Assembly (NCBI RefSeq): GCF_015863205.1
Contig: NZ_JACBXQ010000001.1
Span: forward strand, 1 to 64,000
Source of the DNA: Facklamia lactis
Lineage (GTDB): Bacteria > Bacillota > Bacilli > Lactobacillales > Aerococcaceae
Reading direction: 5' to 3'
Length of the DNA stretch: 64,000 nt
Under the pieces are notes generated by a model. That model was not told the origin of the DNA and made no database searches. It was given only the letters and a program-made list of their open reading frames with translations. How positions within the stretch are numbered: position 1 is the first letter of the stretch; each line of letters opens with the position of its first letter. Made by a program: the position numbers and the translations under genes. Below are positions 24,542 to 34,314 of this stretch, piece by piece.

Positions 24542-27500
24542 ATGAAACAAAATCCTTCGTTATTTGAAGTATTAATTGATCAATTAGGAATTGACAATCC
24601 AGATATAGTTGCTAGTTTGTCAGAAATTGAGATTGAAAGAGTCGACGTCTATGAAAGTACAGAACAGTGGCATTTCCATCTGAAGTCACCTCGGAGAATT
24701 CATCCAGATGTCTATTCAATTTTTATGCATTCGATGAGGAATGCTTTTTCTGATATTGCTCAAACAGAAGTATGGTGGCATTTTCAAGAAAAAAAAGAGC
24801 TTTCTAATGAAGAAATTAACGATTATTGGCAGGCTGTACAGCAACAACTTGTAGCGGATACACCTTTCTTAAGAATTACACTTGCGAATGCTAATTGTCA
24901 GTTTGATCCTGAAAATCAAATGATACAAATTGGACTCGCAAGTCAAAATCAAGTCTATAGTTTAGAGAATCAATATCATCAACTATTTCTCCAGCGCTTG
25001 CAACAGGTTGGTTTAGAGTATCTAACACTTAGTTATTATGTAGATGAAACCATTAGTCAACAAGAGTATACTCAAACACGCCAAAGATTGGAAGAATTAG
25101 ATCAAGCTAGTCTAATAGAAGCTCTGGAGAATGAAGAAAAGAAACAACAAAGGCAAGTGGAAGTGGTAGAAGAAGTTCAACCGATTGGAAAATATATTCC
25201 GGCAGTTGCTCCAACTTCAATTATTGATTTGCCCGAAAATCAATATCGACAAGTGATTGAAGGCTATGTTTTCTCAATTGAAAATAAAGAATTACGCTCT
25301 GGAGAAGTTTTGCTCATAATGAAAGTGACAGACTATACCTCTTCGATCGCTGTTAAATTGATTTCTGGAAAAAGAATAAAAAAGAGTCAAATAGAACAAT
25401 TTAAAGAAGGAGAATGGTTGCGACTTGAGGGAGACATGGTTCCGGACAATTTTTCAGGGGAATTAGACTTTCGGCCGCGCTCTATTCGTAAGATTAAGAA
25501 AGCAAAACGAGAAGATCAAGCTAAGACAGATAAAAGAGTAGAATTACATTTACACTCTAATATGAGTCAAATGGATGCCACGAATTCTGTTTCAGATTTA
25601 ATTAAGAGAGCTGCGGAATGGGGACATCCAGCTGTGGCCATTACGGACCATGCTACCGGTCAAGCTTTTCCAGATGCTTTTCATGCAGGGAATGCTCATG
25701 ATATAAAAGTGATTTATGGTATAGAAGCAAATATTGTTAATGATGGTGAACCCGTTGCCTATAATGAATCGGATGTGCAACTTTCAGAAGCAACATATGT
25801 TGTTTTTGATGTGGAAACAACAGGACTTTCTTCAGTATATGACCGTATTATTGAATTAGCAGCGGTGAAAATGTATAAGGGAAATGTTGTAGATTCTTTC
25901 GAGGCTTTTATTAATCCTGGTCATCCTTTATCATCATTTACGACAGAGCTCACTGGAATTACGGATGCAATGCTAGCGGATGCTCCTCCTGAAGAGAAGG
26001 TAATGAATGATTTTTATGATTTCACTCAGGGTTCTATATTAGTGGCACATAATGCTTCTTTTGATATGGGATTTCTTAATAAGGCATATGAGCGCTATGG
26101 AAAGGAGACAAGTTCCTTACCGGTTATTGATACTTTAGCTCTTTCTCGTTTAGTTAATCCGCATATGAAGGCTCACCGCTTGAATACATTGGCAAAGCAT
26201 TATGGAATTATTCTCGAACAACATCATCGGGCTATTTATGATTCGGAAACAACTGGTCAGATTTTGATGAAACTTTTAGAACAAGCTGAAGAGCAATTTG
26301 AGATGATATCTCATAACCAGTTAAATCAACAAATCGGTCAAGGAGAAGCTTATAAACAGTCTCGTCCTTTTCATGCTACTTTACTTGCTAAAAATCAAGC
26401 AGGCTTAAAAGATTTATTTAAGTTAATTTCGATTTCAAATACTCAATATTTTTTCCGCGAACCTCGTATTCCTCGATCAGTTTTAAATCAATACAGGGAA
26501 AATTTAATCATTGGAACAGCTTGTTCAAATGGAGAAGTTTTTACGGCTATGATGCAGAAAGGGTATGATGAAGCTCGTCAATTGGTTGATTACTATGACT
26601 TTATTGAGCTTCAACCACCTTCAATATATGATGTTTTAATAGAGCAAGAACTCATTCGATCTCGTGAGGATTTAAATCATATAATGAATGAAATGGTCAG
26701 ACTGGGAGAAGAATCTGGTAAATTGGTAGTAGCGACAGGCAATGTTCACTACTTAGATCCAAATGATTCAATTTATCGTGAGATCCTTTTAAAATCATTA
26801 AAAATGAATGCCAATCGGAAATTATACTTACCTCCTTTACATTTTAGAACGACAGATGAAATGTTAGAAGAATTTTCTTTTATGGGAGAAGATATAGCAT
26901 ATGAATTAGTAGTTAAGAATTCAAATGAAATAGCAAATTGGATTGATGATGGAATAGAGGTAATTAAGTCAAAACTTTATACACCCAATATTGAGGGGTC
27001 GGACCAACAAATTCGTGACCTATCTTATGGGCGAGCGTATGAATTGTATGGCAATCCTCTTCCTGAAATTATTGAGAAAAGGTTGGAAAAAGAATTAAAT
27101 TCTATTATTTCTAATGGTTTTGCTGTTATCTATCTGATTTCACAAAAATTGGTTTTAAAAAGTAATGAGGATGGCTATTTGGTCGGATCACGAGGATCAG
27201 TTGGATCAAGTTTTGTGGCGACGATGACAGGGATTACAGAGGTAAATCCATTAGCGCCTCATTATTATTGTAAGGAGTGTCATTTTAATGAATTTTTTAC
27301 AGATGGATCAGTGGGATCTGGATTTGATTTACCCGAGAAAGAGTGTCCGAATTGTCATCAGCCTCTTAGTAGAGATGGTCATGATATTCCTTTTGAGACT
27401 TTTCTTGGCTTCAAAGGAGATAAGGTTCCCGATATTGACTTAAATTTCTCGGGGGAATATCAACCACGGGCTCATGCTTATACAAAAGTATTATTTGGTG

Positions 27501-28849
27501 AAGACCATGTTTTCCGTGCAGGGACCATTTCAACTGTGGCTACAAAAACGGCTTTTGGATATGTTCGTGGTTATCTAGATAATGTACAAAAATATGTTCC
27601 TCAAGCTGAAAAAGAGCGCCTGGCTAAAGGGATCGAAGGTGTTAAGCGGACAACGGGTCAGCATCCCGGAGGGATTATTGTGATACCAGAGTATATGGAT
27701 GTTTTTGATTTTTCTCCTATTCAATATCCGGCGGATGATATAAATTCTGAGTGGCAAACGACCCACTTTGATTTTCACTCTATACATGATAATGTGTTGA
27801 AATTGGATATTCTGGGGCACGATGATCCAACAATGATTCGTTTTTTACAAGATATTTCAGGGATTGACCCGAAGGATATTCCTTTAACTGATCCGGGAGT
27901 AATGGCTCTATTCTCTGGAACAGAGTCTTTAAAAGTAACAAGTGAGCAAATTTTTTCTGAGACTGGAACCTTGGGAGTGCCAGAATTTGGTACAAACTTT
28001 GTGCGAGGAATGTTAACCGAAACCCATCCTTCGACTTTTGCTGAATTGCTTCAAATTTCCGGTTTGTCACATGGTACGGATGTGTGGTTAGGGAATGCAG
28101 AGCTACTTATTAAGAATAATGTTGTACCTCTTGCGAGAGTTATTGGATGTCGTGATGATATTATGGTGACACTTATGCAGTATGGATTGGAAGATTCGTT
28201 AGCCTTTAAAATTATGGAGTTTGTCCGTAAAGGTAGAGGTATCCCAGATGAATGGCAAGAGGAGATGCGGGCTAAAAACGTTCCAGAGTGGTATATTGAT
28301 TCTTGTTTAAAAATCAAATATATGTTTCCGAAAGCTCATGCGGCGGCGTATATTATGATGGCTTTGCGGGTTGCTTATTTTAAAGTTCATTATCCTTTAT
28401 ATTATTATTCTGCTTATTTTTCAGTGAGGGCTGAAGACTTTGATATTATTGCCATGCACCAAGGCAAAGAGATGGTCAAGCATCGTTTGCGAGAAATATT
28501 GAGTAAAGGTATGGATGCATCGGTTAAAGAAAATAACCTGAGAACAGTTTTAGAATTGGCGAATGAGATGCTTGAACGTGGATTTAGTTTTCAGATGATT
28601 AGTTTAGAAAAATCGCTTGCTGTTAACTTTGTGATTGAAGGAGATAGTTTGATCCCTCCGTTTAGAACCATTCCCGGACTAGGCTCAGGAGCTGCACAAC
28701 AAATAGTATTGGCGCGAGAAGAAGCTCCTTTTATTTCAAAAGAAGACCTGCAAAAGAGGGGAAAGGTATCTAAGACAATCATGGAATATTTGGATGAAAA
28801 TGGAGTTTTAGCTGGCTTGCCAGATGAAGATCAACTTTCTCTATTTTAA
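24542..28849 (+). CDS. polC: DNA polymerase III PolC-type, alpha subunit with 3'-5' exonuclease
   Basis: A 1435-residue replicative polymerase of the Firmicute PolC type. Domains in order: an N-terminal region, an OB fold (about 230-325), the split PHP domain (begins VELHLHSNMSQMDATN near 335), the inserted DnaQ-type exonuclease (DVETTGLSS near 423, with HNASFDMGF further on), the PHP continuation, the catalytic core (GSRGSVGSSFVATM, and PDIDLNFSGEYQ near 975), fingers, and a C-terminal sequence ending in a DQLSLF clamp-binding motif. It copies the chromosome with the beta clamp. The ATG at 24542 follows AAAGGGGA. Confidence 0.98.
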   Translation: MKQNPSLFEVLIDQLGIDNPDIVASLSEIEIERVDVYESTEQWHFHLKSPRRIHPDVYSIFMHSMRNAFSDIAQTEVWWHFQEKKELSNEEINDYWQAVQQQLVADTPFLRITLANANCQFDPENQMIQIGLASQNQVYSLENQYHQLFLQRLQQVGLEYLTLSYYVDETISQQEYTQTRQRLEELDQASLIEALENEEKKQQRQVEVVEEVQPIGKYIPAVAPTSIIDLPENQYRQVIEGYVFSIENKELRSGEVLLIMKVTDYTSSIAVKLISGKRIKKSQIEQFKEGEWLRLEGDMVPDNFSGELDFRPRSIRKIKKAKREDQAKTDKRVELHLHSNMSQMDATNSVSDLIKRAAEWGHPAVAITDHATGQAFPDAFHAGNAHDIKVIYGIEANIVNDGEPVAYNESDVQLSEATYVVFDVETTGLSSVYDRIIELAAVKMYKGNVVDSFEAFINPGHPLSSFTTELTGITDAMLADAPPEEKVMNDFYDFTQGSILVAHNASFDMGFLNKAYERYGKETSSLPVIDTLALSRLVNPHMKAHRLNTLAKHYGIILEQHHRAIYDSETTGQILMKLLEQAEEQFEMISHNQLNQQIGQGEAYKQSRPFHATLLAKNQAGLKDLFKLISISNTQYFFREPRIPRSVLNQYRENLIIGTACSNGEVFTAMMQKGYDEARQLVDYYDFIELQPPSIYDVLIEQELIRSREDLNHIMNEMVRLGEESGKLVVATGNVHYLDPNDSIYREILLKSLKMNANRKLYLPPLHFRTTDEMLEEFSFMGEDIAYELVVKNSNEIANWIDDGIEVIKSKLYTPNIEGSDQQIRDLSYGRAYELYGNPLPEIIEKRLEKELNSIISNGFAVIYLISQKLVLKSNEDGYLVGSRGSVGSSFVATMTGITEVNPLAPHYYCKECHFNEFFTDGSVGSGFDLPEKECPNCHQPLSRDGHDIPFETFLGFKGDKVPDIDLNFSGEYQPRAHAYTKVLFGEDHVFRAGTISTVATKTAFGYVRGYLDNVQKYVPQAEKERLAKGIEGVKRTTGQHPGGIIVIPEYMDVFDFSPIQYPADDINSEWQTTHFDFHSIHDNVLKLDILGHDDPTMIRFLQDISGIDPKDIPLTDPGVMALFSGTESLKVTSEQIFSETGTLGVPEFGTNFVRGMLTETHPSTFAELLQISGLSHGTDVWLGNAELLIKNNVVPLARVIGCRDDIMVTLMQYGLEDSLAFKIMEFVRKGRGIPDEWQEEMRAKNVPEWYIDSCLKIKYMFPKAHAAAYIMMALRVAYFKVHYPLYYYSAYFSVRAEDFDIIAMHQGKEMVKHRLREILSKGMDASVKENNLRTVLELANEMLERGFSFQMISLEKSLAVNFVIEGDSLIPPFRTIPGLGSGAAQQIVLAREEAPFISKEDLQKRGKVSKTIMEYLDENGVLAGLPDEDQLSLF

Positions 28850-28867
28850 GCTAGAAGTAAGTTGTTC

Positions 28868-28896
28868 TTGTTGATATACAGAAGTTATGGTATAAT
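28868..28896 (+). promoter_or_regulatory. Promoter of the rimP-nusA-infB operon
   Basis: TTGTTG (28868-28873), 17 bases and TATAAT (28891-28896), the latter preceded by TGG (extended -10). It predicts a start near 28903. Confidence 0.75.
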
Positions 28897-28917
28897 CAAA
28901 TTATAAATGTCCTGGAG

Positions 28918-28947
28918 GAGTGAGCGGAAACGCTCGCTCTTTTCGTT
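28918..28947 (+). terminator. Terminator-like hairpin in the rimP-nusA leader (attenuator)
   Basis: A 9-base-pair stem GAGTGAGCG / CGCTCGCTC closed by a GAAA tetraloop is followed by TTTTCGTTTT. It lies in the leader, about 15 bases after the predicted transcript start, where NusA-dependent attenuation is known in other bacteria. Confidence 0.75.
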
Positions 28948-28984
28948 TTAAATGTTACAAAATTGATAAATGAGAGGTGAATGT

Positions 28985-29458
28985 ATGAGCTTAATAGTCG
29001 ATAAAGTTCGACCTTTGATTGAACCTATAGTAAAAGAAGCGGGCTGTGAACTCGTGGATATTGAATATGTAAAGGAAGGTAAGAATTGGTTTCTGCGGGT
29101 ATATGCAGATAATGAAGCGGGTATCGATTTGGATCATTGTGCTTTGATTAGTGAAAGAGTTTCTGAAGAATTAGATGCAATGCAGCCTGACCCGTTTCCT
29201 GATGCATACTTTTTAGAAATTTCATCACCAGGTGCTGAAAGACCTCTTAAAACTGAAGAACAAATAAAATCTGCCATTGGTGAATATATTCATTTTGATT
29301 ATTATGCACCTCAATACGGTGAAAAACACCATGATGGTATTCTATTGGCTGTGAACGAAGACACTTATCTTTTGAAAGTACAGATAAAAACAGTGAGTAA
29401 AGAATTAGAAATCGATAAAAAGGCTGTAGCTAAAGCACGTTTAGCTGTAAAGTTTTAG
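28985..29458 (+). CDS. rimP: Ribosome maturation factor RimP
   Basis: A 157-residue RimP, normal length, with the N-terminal alpha-beta domain (GCELVDIEYVKEG near 20-32, DLDHCALISERVSEELD near 48-64) and the C-terminal SH3-like barrel. The family's SSPGAERPLK is intact near residue 83. It binds the 30S subunit during assembly. The ATG at 28985 follows AGAGGTGA; the upstream ATG at 28970 has no site. It is the first gene of the nusA operon. Confidence 0.95.
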   Translation: MSLIVDKVRPLIEPIVKEAGCELVDIEYVKEGKNWFLRVYADNEAGIDLDHCALISERVSEELDAMQPDPFPDAYFLEISSPGAERPLKTEEQIKSAIGEYIHFDYYAPQYGEKHHDGILLAVNEDTYLLKVQIKTVSKELEIDKKAVAKARLAVKF

Positions 29459-29476
29459 AGAAAGGAAGTAGCATTA

Positions 29477-30763
29477 GTGAGTAAAGAATTAATAGCTGCT
29501 ATGCGCATTCTAGAAGAAGAAAAAGGTATTAAACCAGACGTCATTAAAGAGGCTTTGGAATCCGCCTTGATCTTGGCGTATAAGAAAAACTATGATCAGG
29601 CACAGAATGTAGAAGTTGTATTTGATGAAAACACAGGAGAGATCAAAGTATACTCGGTTAAAGAAGTTGTAGAGATTAACTATGATTCTACTTTAGAAAT
29701 TTCCCTTGAAGAAGCATTAAAAATTAATCGCGCTTATGAAATAGGAGATAAAATTAAATTTGAAGTAACTCCGAAAGACTTCGGAAGAATTGCTACTCAA
29801 ACAGCAAAACATGTTGTAATGCAAAGAATTAGAGAAGCAGAACGAGATATTATTTATGATGAATACATTGAATATCAAGATGAAATATTAACAGGAACGA
29901 TCGAAAGAGTCGATGCAAGAAATGTATATGTTAACTTAGGTAAAATTGAAGCCATTATGCCTGCTAGTGAACAAATTTCAGGTGAGAGCTTTGTGATGGA
30001 TGAACGAGTTAAAGTCTATGTAGTAAAAGTAGATAAGACCAGTAAAGGTCCGCAGGTAGTTGTGAGCCGTGCTCATTCTGATTTTTTACGCCGCTTATTT
30101 GAGCAAGAAGTGCCAGAAATTTATGATGGAATTGTTGAAATAATTTCAATTGCACGGGAGGCAGGAGATCGTTCGAAAGTAGCAGTGAATTCAAGAGATT
30201 CTAATATTGATCCAGTTGGGACTTGTGTAGGACCAAGAGGAACACGGGTGCAATCTATTGTAAATGAACTGAATGGTGAAAACATGGATATTATCCATTG
30301 GGATGAAGATCCTGTTGTTTTTATTAAAAATGCAATGAACCCAGCTGAGGTTATTAATGTGATTTTTGATGAAGAAAATCATTCATGCATCGTAGTAGTG
30401 CCCGATTATCAATTGTCACTAGCAATTGGTAAAAAAGGGCAAAATGCTCGTTTGGCAGCTCGCTTAACAGGCTATAAGATTGATATTAAATCAGAAAGTT
30501 CTTATGCTGAGTATTTAGCCGAAATGGATCAAATGGATTCTACTGAGGAAGATTTAGTGGAAGATATTGATGCTATTATAGAAGATACAGCGGATGAATT
30601 AATAGAATTAAGAGCAGAACAAGATTATGCAGAGCAAAATTTAGATCCAGAAGGTGCTGAGGCAATGATGGATGAAGCGAGCATTGACCCTGAACAGGAT
30701 TATGCTGAATTAGTGGAAGAAGTTGAATACATTGCAGAAGTGAATGAAGAAGAGGAGTTATAA
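29477..30763 (+). CDS. nusA: Transcription termination/antitermination protein NusA
   Basis: A 428-residue NusA. It has the N-terminal RNA-polymerase-binding domain (1-120), S1 domain (about 130-200, LTGTIERVDARNVYVNLG), and two KH domains (SNIDPVGTCVGPRGTRVQ near 240; LAIGKKGQNARLAARLTG near 320). This is about 55 residues longer than Bacillus NusA. The extra part is an acidic tail, about 350-428, with two EQDYAE repeats; it is not the helix-hairpin-helix AR domains of proteobacterial NusA. The start is GTG after AAAGGAAG. It controls pausing and hairpin termination, including perhaps of its own leader. Confidence 0.97.
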   Translation: MSKELIAAMRILEEEKGIKPDVIKEALESALILAYKKNYDQAQNVEVVFDENTGEIKVYSVKEVVEINYDSTLEISLEEALKINRAYEIGDKIKFEVTPKDFGRIATQTAKHVVMQRIREAERDIIYDEYIEYQDEILTGTIERVDARNVYVNLGKIEAIMPASEQISGESFVMDERVKVYVVKVDKTSKGPQVVVSRAHSDFLRRLFEQEVPEIYDGIVEIISIAREAGDRSKVAVNSRDSNIDPVGTCVGPRGTRVQSIVNELNGENMDIIHWDEDPVVFIKNAMNPAEVINVIFDEENHSCIVVVPDYQLSLAIGKKGQNARLAARLTGYKIDIKSESSYAEYLAEMDQMDSTEEDLVEDIDAIIEDTADELIELRAEQDYAEQNLDPEGAEAMMDEASIDPEQDYAELVEEVEYIAEVNEEEEL

Positions 30764-30788
30764 AATATCCTTTTGAGGAGGTTAGAGA

Positions 30789-31085
30789 ATGAAGCAACAA
30801 AAAAAGCGTAAGATACCAATGAGAAAATGCGTTGTTTCTGGAGAAATGTTTCCCAAAAAGGATTTGGTTCGGATTGTGAGAACACCAGAAGGAAAGGTTG
30901 AAATTGATCCATCTGGGCGTCAGAATGGTCGGGGAGCTTATATTACTTTAGATCCAGAGTTAGCCTATAAAGCTAAAGAAAAACGAATATTTAACCGATT
31001 GTTTGACATTGCTATTGAAGATACTTTTTATGATGAACTTTATAAATATCTTGATCATCAGAAAGCAAGGAAAGAGTTATTATGA
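30789..31085 (+). CDS. rnpM: RNase P modulator RnpM (YlxR family)
   Basis: A 98-residue basic protein of the YlxR family (DUF448), usual length. The signature PMRKCVVSGEMFPKKDLVRI (residues 10-29) and the GRQNGRGAYI turn (near 47) are present. Family members bind RNase P RNA and modulate tRNA processing. The ATG follows GAGGAGG. The stop overlaps the next ATG (ATGA), coupling it to the L7Ae-like protein. Confidence 0.93.
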   Translation: MKQQKKRKIPMRKCVVSGEMFPKKDLVRIVRTPEGKVEIDPSGRQNGRGAYITLDPELAYKAKEKRIFNRLFDIAIEDTFYDELYKYLDHQKARKELL

Positions 31086-31408
31086 TCTTTAAGCAAAAGC
31101 AGTTAAATTTGCTAGGTTTGTCTCTAAGAGCCTCTAAATTGATATCTGGAGATGAACAGGTCGAAAAAGGGATTAAAAAAGGAAAAGTTCACTTAATTTT
31201 GGTGGCTAATGATGCGAGTTCAGCTACCAAAGAACGTTATCAAAAGATGAGTGTTCAATATAATGTACCTATTCATATAAATTTTAATAGGTATGAAATC
31301 AGTCATGCGATTGGAAAATCTCGAACAATTTGTGGGATTACAGACCATGGCATATCACAAAAATTTTTATCATATGTGACAGGGGTAGAGAACATGAATG
31401 ATAAATAG
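31082..31408 (+). CDS. YlxQ family L7Ae-like RNA-binding protein
   Basis: A 108-residue member of the L7Ae/L30e/S12e fold family that sits between rnpM and infB in Firmicutes. GLSLRASKLISGDEQVEKGI (residues 12-31) and the KVHLILVANDAS strand are typical; kink-turn binding is expected from the family. It overlaps rnpM by four bases (ATGA) and is followed by infB after 22 bases. Its precise cellular role is not established. Confidence 0.92.
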   Translation: MIFKQKQLNLLGLSLRASKLISGDEQVEKGIKKGKVHLILVANDASSATKERYQKMSVQYNVPIHINFNRYEISHAIGKSRTICGITDHGISQKFLSYVTGVENMNDK

Positions 31409-31430
31409 TCAAGTATAGGAAGGTGATTGT

Positions 31431-33761
31431 ATGACAGCTGTTCGAATTTATGAATTTGCTAAACAACAAGATATGACATCCAAAGAAATTTTAAAAATCG
31501 CTGAAGAACATGGAATGGAATTTAACAGCCACATGTCTTCAATTGATGAAGCTCAGCAAGCTAAATTGAATCAAGTGATTCAAGCGAAAAATAATAAGTC
31601 AGATAATAAGACTGTAAAAAAAGAGGAAAAGCCTACGACAAATCATACCAAAGTAAATAATAATCAGCCATCAGAGACGAAGTCTAATAAAATTGAGCAG
31701 GATGAAAAAAATAAAAAAACAAAAGACAGTCAAGTTCATGCTACAAAATTAACGAATGAAAAAAGAGAGCACGCGACAAAAAATAATGTTGCTTCGAAGC
31801 AGACGAAGGAAGAGGCGAGCGGTTCAAGTTCTGATAGTGAGTCGCAAAAACATGATAATAAGAAAAAAAATCATGGTCAAGCCAATAAGCAACAAGAACA
31901 AAAAGGGTCTAAGAGATCAAAAGGGAATCGTCGAAATCGACGTAAAGGTAGACAAGGGTCGCAAACTGTTGAATCAAAAGGCTTAACAGCCCGTAAGCAT
32001 AAAGATCTACCTGAAACGTTTCATTATACGGAAGGCATTAATATCCAAGAGATTGCCAAACATTTCCACCGCGATGCTACTGAAATTATCAAGAAGCTAT
32101 TTATGCAGGGTGTGATGGTTAATCAGAACCAAGCGCTCTCAAAAGAGATGATTGAGTTAATTTGTTTAGAATATGGGGTTGAACCCGTTGAGAAAGTTGT
32201 GGTAGAAGTTTCGGATTTGGATTATTATTTCGAAGCAGCTGCAGAAGATGATGGCCAAACAATTCGTCCACCTGTGGTAACGATTATGGGACATGTGGAT
32301 CATGGAAAAACCAGTTTGTTAGATTCGCTTAGAAACACCCATGTAACCGAAGGAGAAGCCGGAGGCATTACTCAGCATATTGGAGCCTATCAAGTAGATG
32401 TTGATGGAAAGTCAATTACTTTTCTTGATACTCCAGGACATGCGGCCTTTACAACGATGAGGGCGAGAGGTGCAGATGTTACTGATATTACTATTATTGT
32501 GGTAGCTGCTGATGATGGAGTTATGCCTCAAACAGTTGAAGCAATTAATCATGCTAAGGCAGCAGATGTTCCGATAATTGTTGCGATTAATAAAATTGAT
32601 AAACCTGAAGCTAATCCAGAACGAGTGATGACAGAATTGTCAGAATATGGAATTATCGGAGAAGCTTGGGGTGGAGAACATATATTTGTTAACATTTCTG
32701 CAAAATACGGTGATAACTTGGATGAATTGCTGGAGATGATTTTATTAGTGGCAGAAATTCAAGAATTAAAAGCAAAATCGGATCGTTTAGCTTTAGGATC
32801 AGTGATAGAAGCCCGTTTAGATAAATCAACTGGAGCAACGGCTACTTTATTAGTTCAACAAGGAACTTTAAGAGTTGGAGATCCTATTGTAGTTGGAAAT
32901 ACATATGGTCGTGTCAGAACGATGCTGAACGATCATGGTAGAAGAATTCGTTCAGCCGGGCCTTCAACCCCAGTAGAAATTACGGGACTAAATGATGCTC
33001 CCCAAGCTGGAGATCAGTTTGTTGTTTTTGAAGATGAAAAAACAGCCCGACAAGCTGGTGAAGAAAGAGCTCAGAAAGCTCAAGAGAGACAACGTGATCT
33101 TAAGAGAAAAGTAACATTAGATAATCTGTTTGAAACCTTGCAAGAAGGCGAATTAAGATCAGTTAATGTGATTTTAAAAGGAGACGTTCAAGGCTCGATT
33201 GAAGCACTAGCTGCTAGTTTATTTAAGATAGATGTTGAAGGAGTTAAAGTTAATATTGTCCATCAAGCAGTGGGAGCGATTAACGAAAGTGATATTACTT
33301 TAGCGAATGCTTCATCTGCGATTGTGATAGGCTTTAATGTAAGACCAACTCCTCAAGCTAGAGCTCAAGCAGAGGAAGAGCAAGTAGATATTCGATTACA
33401 TAACATTATTTATAATGTTATTGATGAGATCGAAACAGCTATGAAGGGCATGCTAGATCCCGAATATGTTGAAGAGATTACTGGACAGGTTGTGGTGCGC
33501 GAAACTTATGCTGTTTCTAAATTAGGGACAATAGCAGGTGCGTATGTTTTAGAAGGATTCATTGAAAGATCAAGTAAAGTTCGTTTGATACGAGATAACA
33601 TTGTTATTTACGAGGGAGAATTAGCGAGTTTAAAACGTTTCAAAGATGATGCTCGTGAAGTAGCAAAAGGTCTCGAATGTGGCATTATGATTGAAGGATA
33701 TAATGATATAAAAGTCGATGATATTATTGAACCTTATCGACTAGTCGAAGTTAAAAGATAA
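31431..33761 (+). CDS. infB: Translation initiation factor IF-2
   Basis: A 776-residue IF-2. An N-terminal IF2_N motif ([18 protein letters not shown]) is followed by a long, lysine-, glutamine- and asparagine-rich unstructured linker (about 50-185) and a second IF2_N domain (about 203-252). The GTPase core follows, with G1 GHVDHGKTS (near 286), DTPGHA and NKIDKP, then domains II to IV. It positions fMet-tRNA on the 30S subunit. The ATG follows AGGAAGGTGA-like sequence. It is the longest gene of the operon and retains all GTPase motifs. Confidence 0.98.
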   Translation: MTAVRIYEFAKQQDMTSKEILKIAEEHGMEFNSHMSSIDEAQQAKLNQVIQAKNNKSDNKTVKKEEKPTTNHTKVNNNQPSETKSNKIEQDEKNKKTKDSQVHATKLTNEKREHATKNNVASKQTKEEASGSSSDSESQKHDNKKKNHGQANKQQEQKGSKRSKGNRRNRRKGRQGSQTVESKGLTARKHKDLPETFHYTEGINIQEIAKHFHRDATEIIKKLFMQGVMVNQNQALSKEMIELICLEYGVEPVEKVVVEVSDLDYYFEAAAEDDGQTIRPPVVTIMGHVDHGKTSLLDSLRNTHVTEGEAGGITQHIGAYQVDVDGKSITFLDTPGHAAFTTMRARGADVTDITIIVVAADDGVMPQTVEAINHAKAADVPIIVAINKIDKPEANPERVMTELSEYGIIGEAWGGEHIFVNISAKYGDNLDELLEMILLVAEIQELKAKSDRLALGSVIEARLDKSTGATATLLVQQGTLRVGDPIVVGNTYGRVRTMLNDHGRRIRSAGPSTPVEITGLNDAPQAGDQFVVFEDEKTARQAGEERAQKAQERQRDLKRKVTLDNLFETLQEGELRSVNVILKGDVQGSIEALAASLFKIDVEGVKVNIVHQAVGAINESDITLANASSAIVIGFNVRPTPQARAQAEEEQVDIRLHNIIYNVIDEIETAMKGMLDPEYVEEITGQVVVRETYAVSKLGTIAGAYVLEGFIERSSKVRLIRDNIVIYEGELASLKRFKDDAREVAKGLECGIMIEGYNDIKVDDIIEPYRLVEVKR

Positions 33762-33776
33762 AAAGGAGGGTTAGAA

Positions 33777-34127
33777 ATGGCAAAATATCGCATAGGTAGA
33801 GTGAGACAGGAGATATTGCGCGAAGTTAATGATATTTTGTTAAATGTTATTAAAGACCCAAGAATTGAAGGTGCCACGATAACAGACGTTGAAGTGACGG
33901 GCGATTTGCAACATGCCACTATTTTTTATTCTACTTTATCTGATAAGGCTGGTGAAAGGCAGAAAACTCAGGCTGGTTTTCAAGCGGTAGCAGGTAAAGT
34001 CCGTTCAGAACTTGGCAAACGTCTTTCACTATATAAAGTTCCTGAAATTATATTTGAACGCGATCATTCGATTGATTATGGTAATCGTATTGATAGCTTA
34101 TTAAACCAAATAAAAAAAAGTGAATAA
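33777..34127 (+). CDS. rbfA: Ribosome-binding factor A
   Basis: A 116-residue RbfA, normal length. The single KH-like domain has RVRQEILREVNDILLNVIKDPRI at its start (split here as RVRQEILREV and NDILLNVIKDPRI) and TDVEVTGDLQHATIFYS following. It assists late 30S maturation and cold adaptation. The ATG follows AAAGGAGGG, and the gene ends before a strong terminator at 34178, the end of the nusA-infB run. Confidence 0.96.
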   Translation: MAKYRIGRVRQEILREVNDILLNVIKDPRIEGATITDVEVTGDLQHATIFYSTLSDKAGERQKTQAGFQAVAGKVRSELGKRLSLYKVPEIIFERDHSIDYGNRIDSLLNQIKKSE

Positions 34128-34177
34128 TTCACGAAATACTTTTAATTTATTAAGTGAATTAGGATAGACACGTTAAG

Positions 34178-34203
34178 AGACGAATCTTTGGATTCGTCTT
34201 TTT
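34178..34203 (+). terminator. Terminator of the rimP-rbfA operon
   Basis: AGACGAATC and GATTCGTCT (34178-34186, 34191-34199) with a TTTG loop are followed by TTTTATT. Confidence 0.9.
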
Positions 34204-34253
34204 ATTGTGTGAAAATGATAAATCTCAAGACATTTCTTTCGCAGGTGTGACTA

Positions 34254-34282
34254 TTGGTTAAATAGGTAATTTAAAGTATAAT
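34254..34282 (+). promoter_or_regulatory. truB-ribF promoter
   Basis: TTGGTT (34254-34259), 17 bases and TATAAT (34277-34282) lie 33 bases before the truB ATG and after the operon terminator. Confidence 0.7.
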
Positions 34283-34314
34283 AGATATGTTATTTTACTA
34301 TTGGGGGAAGATAT

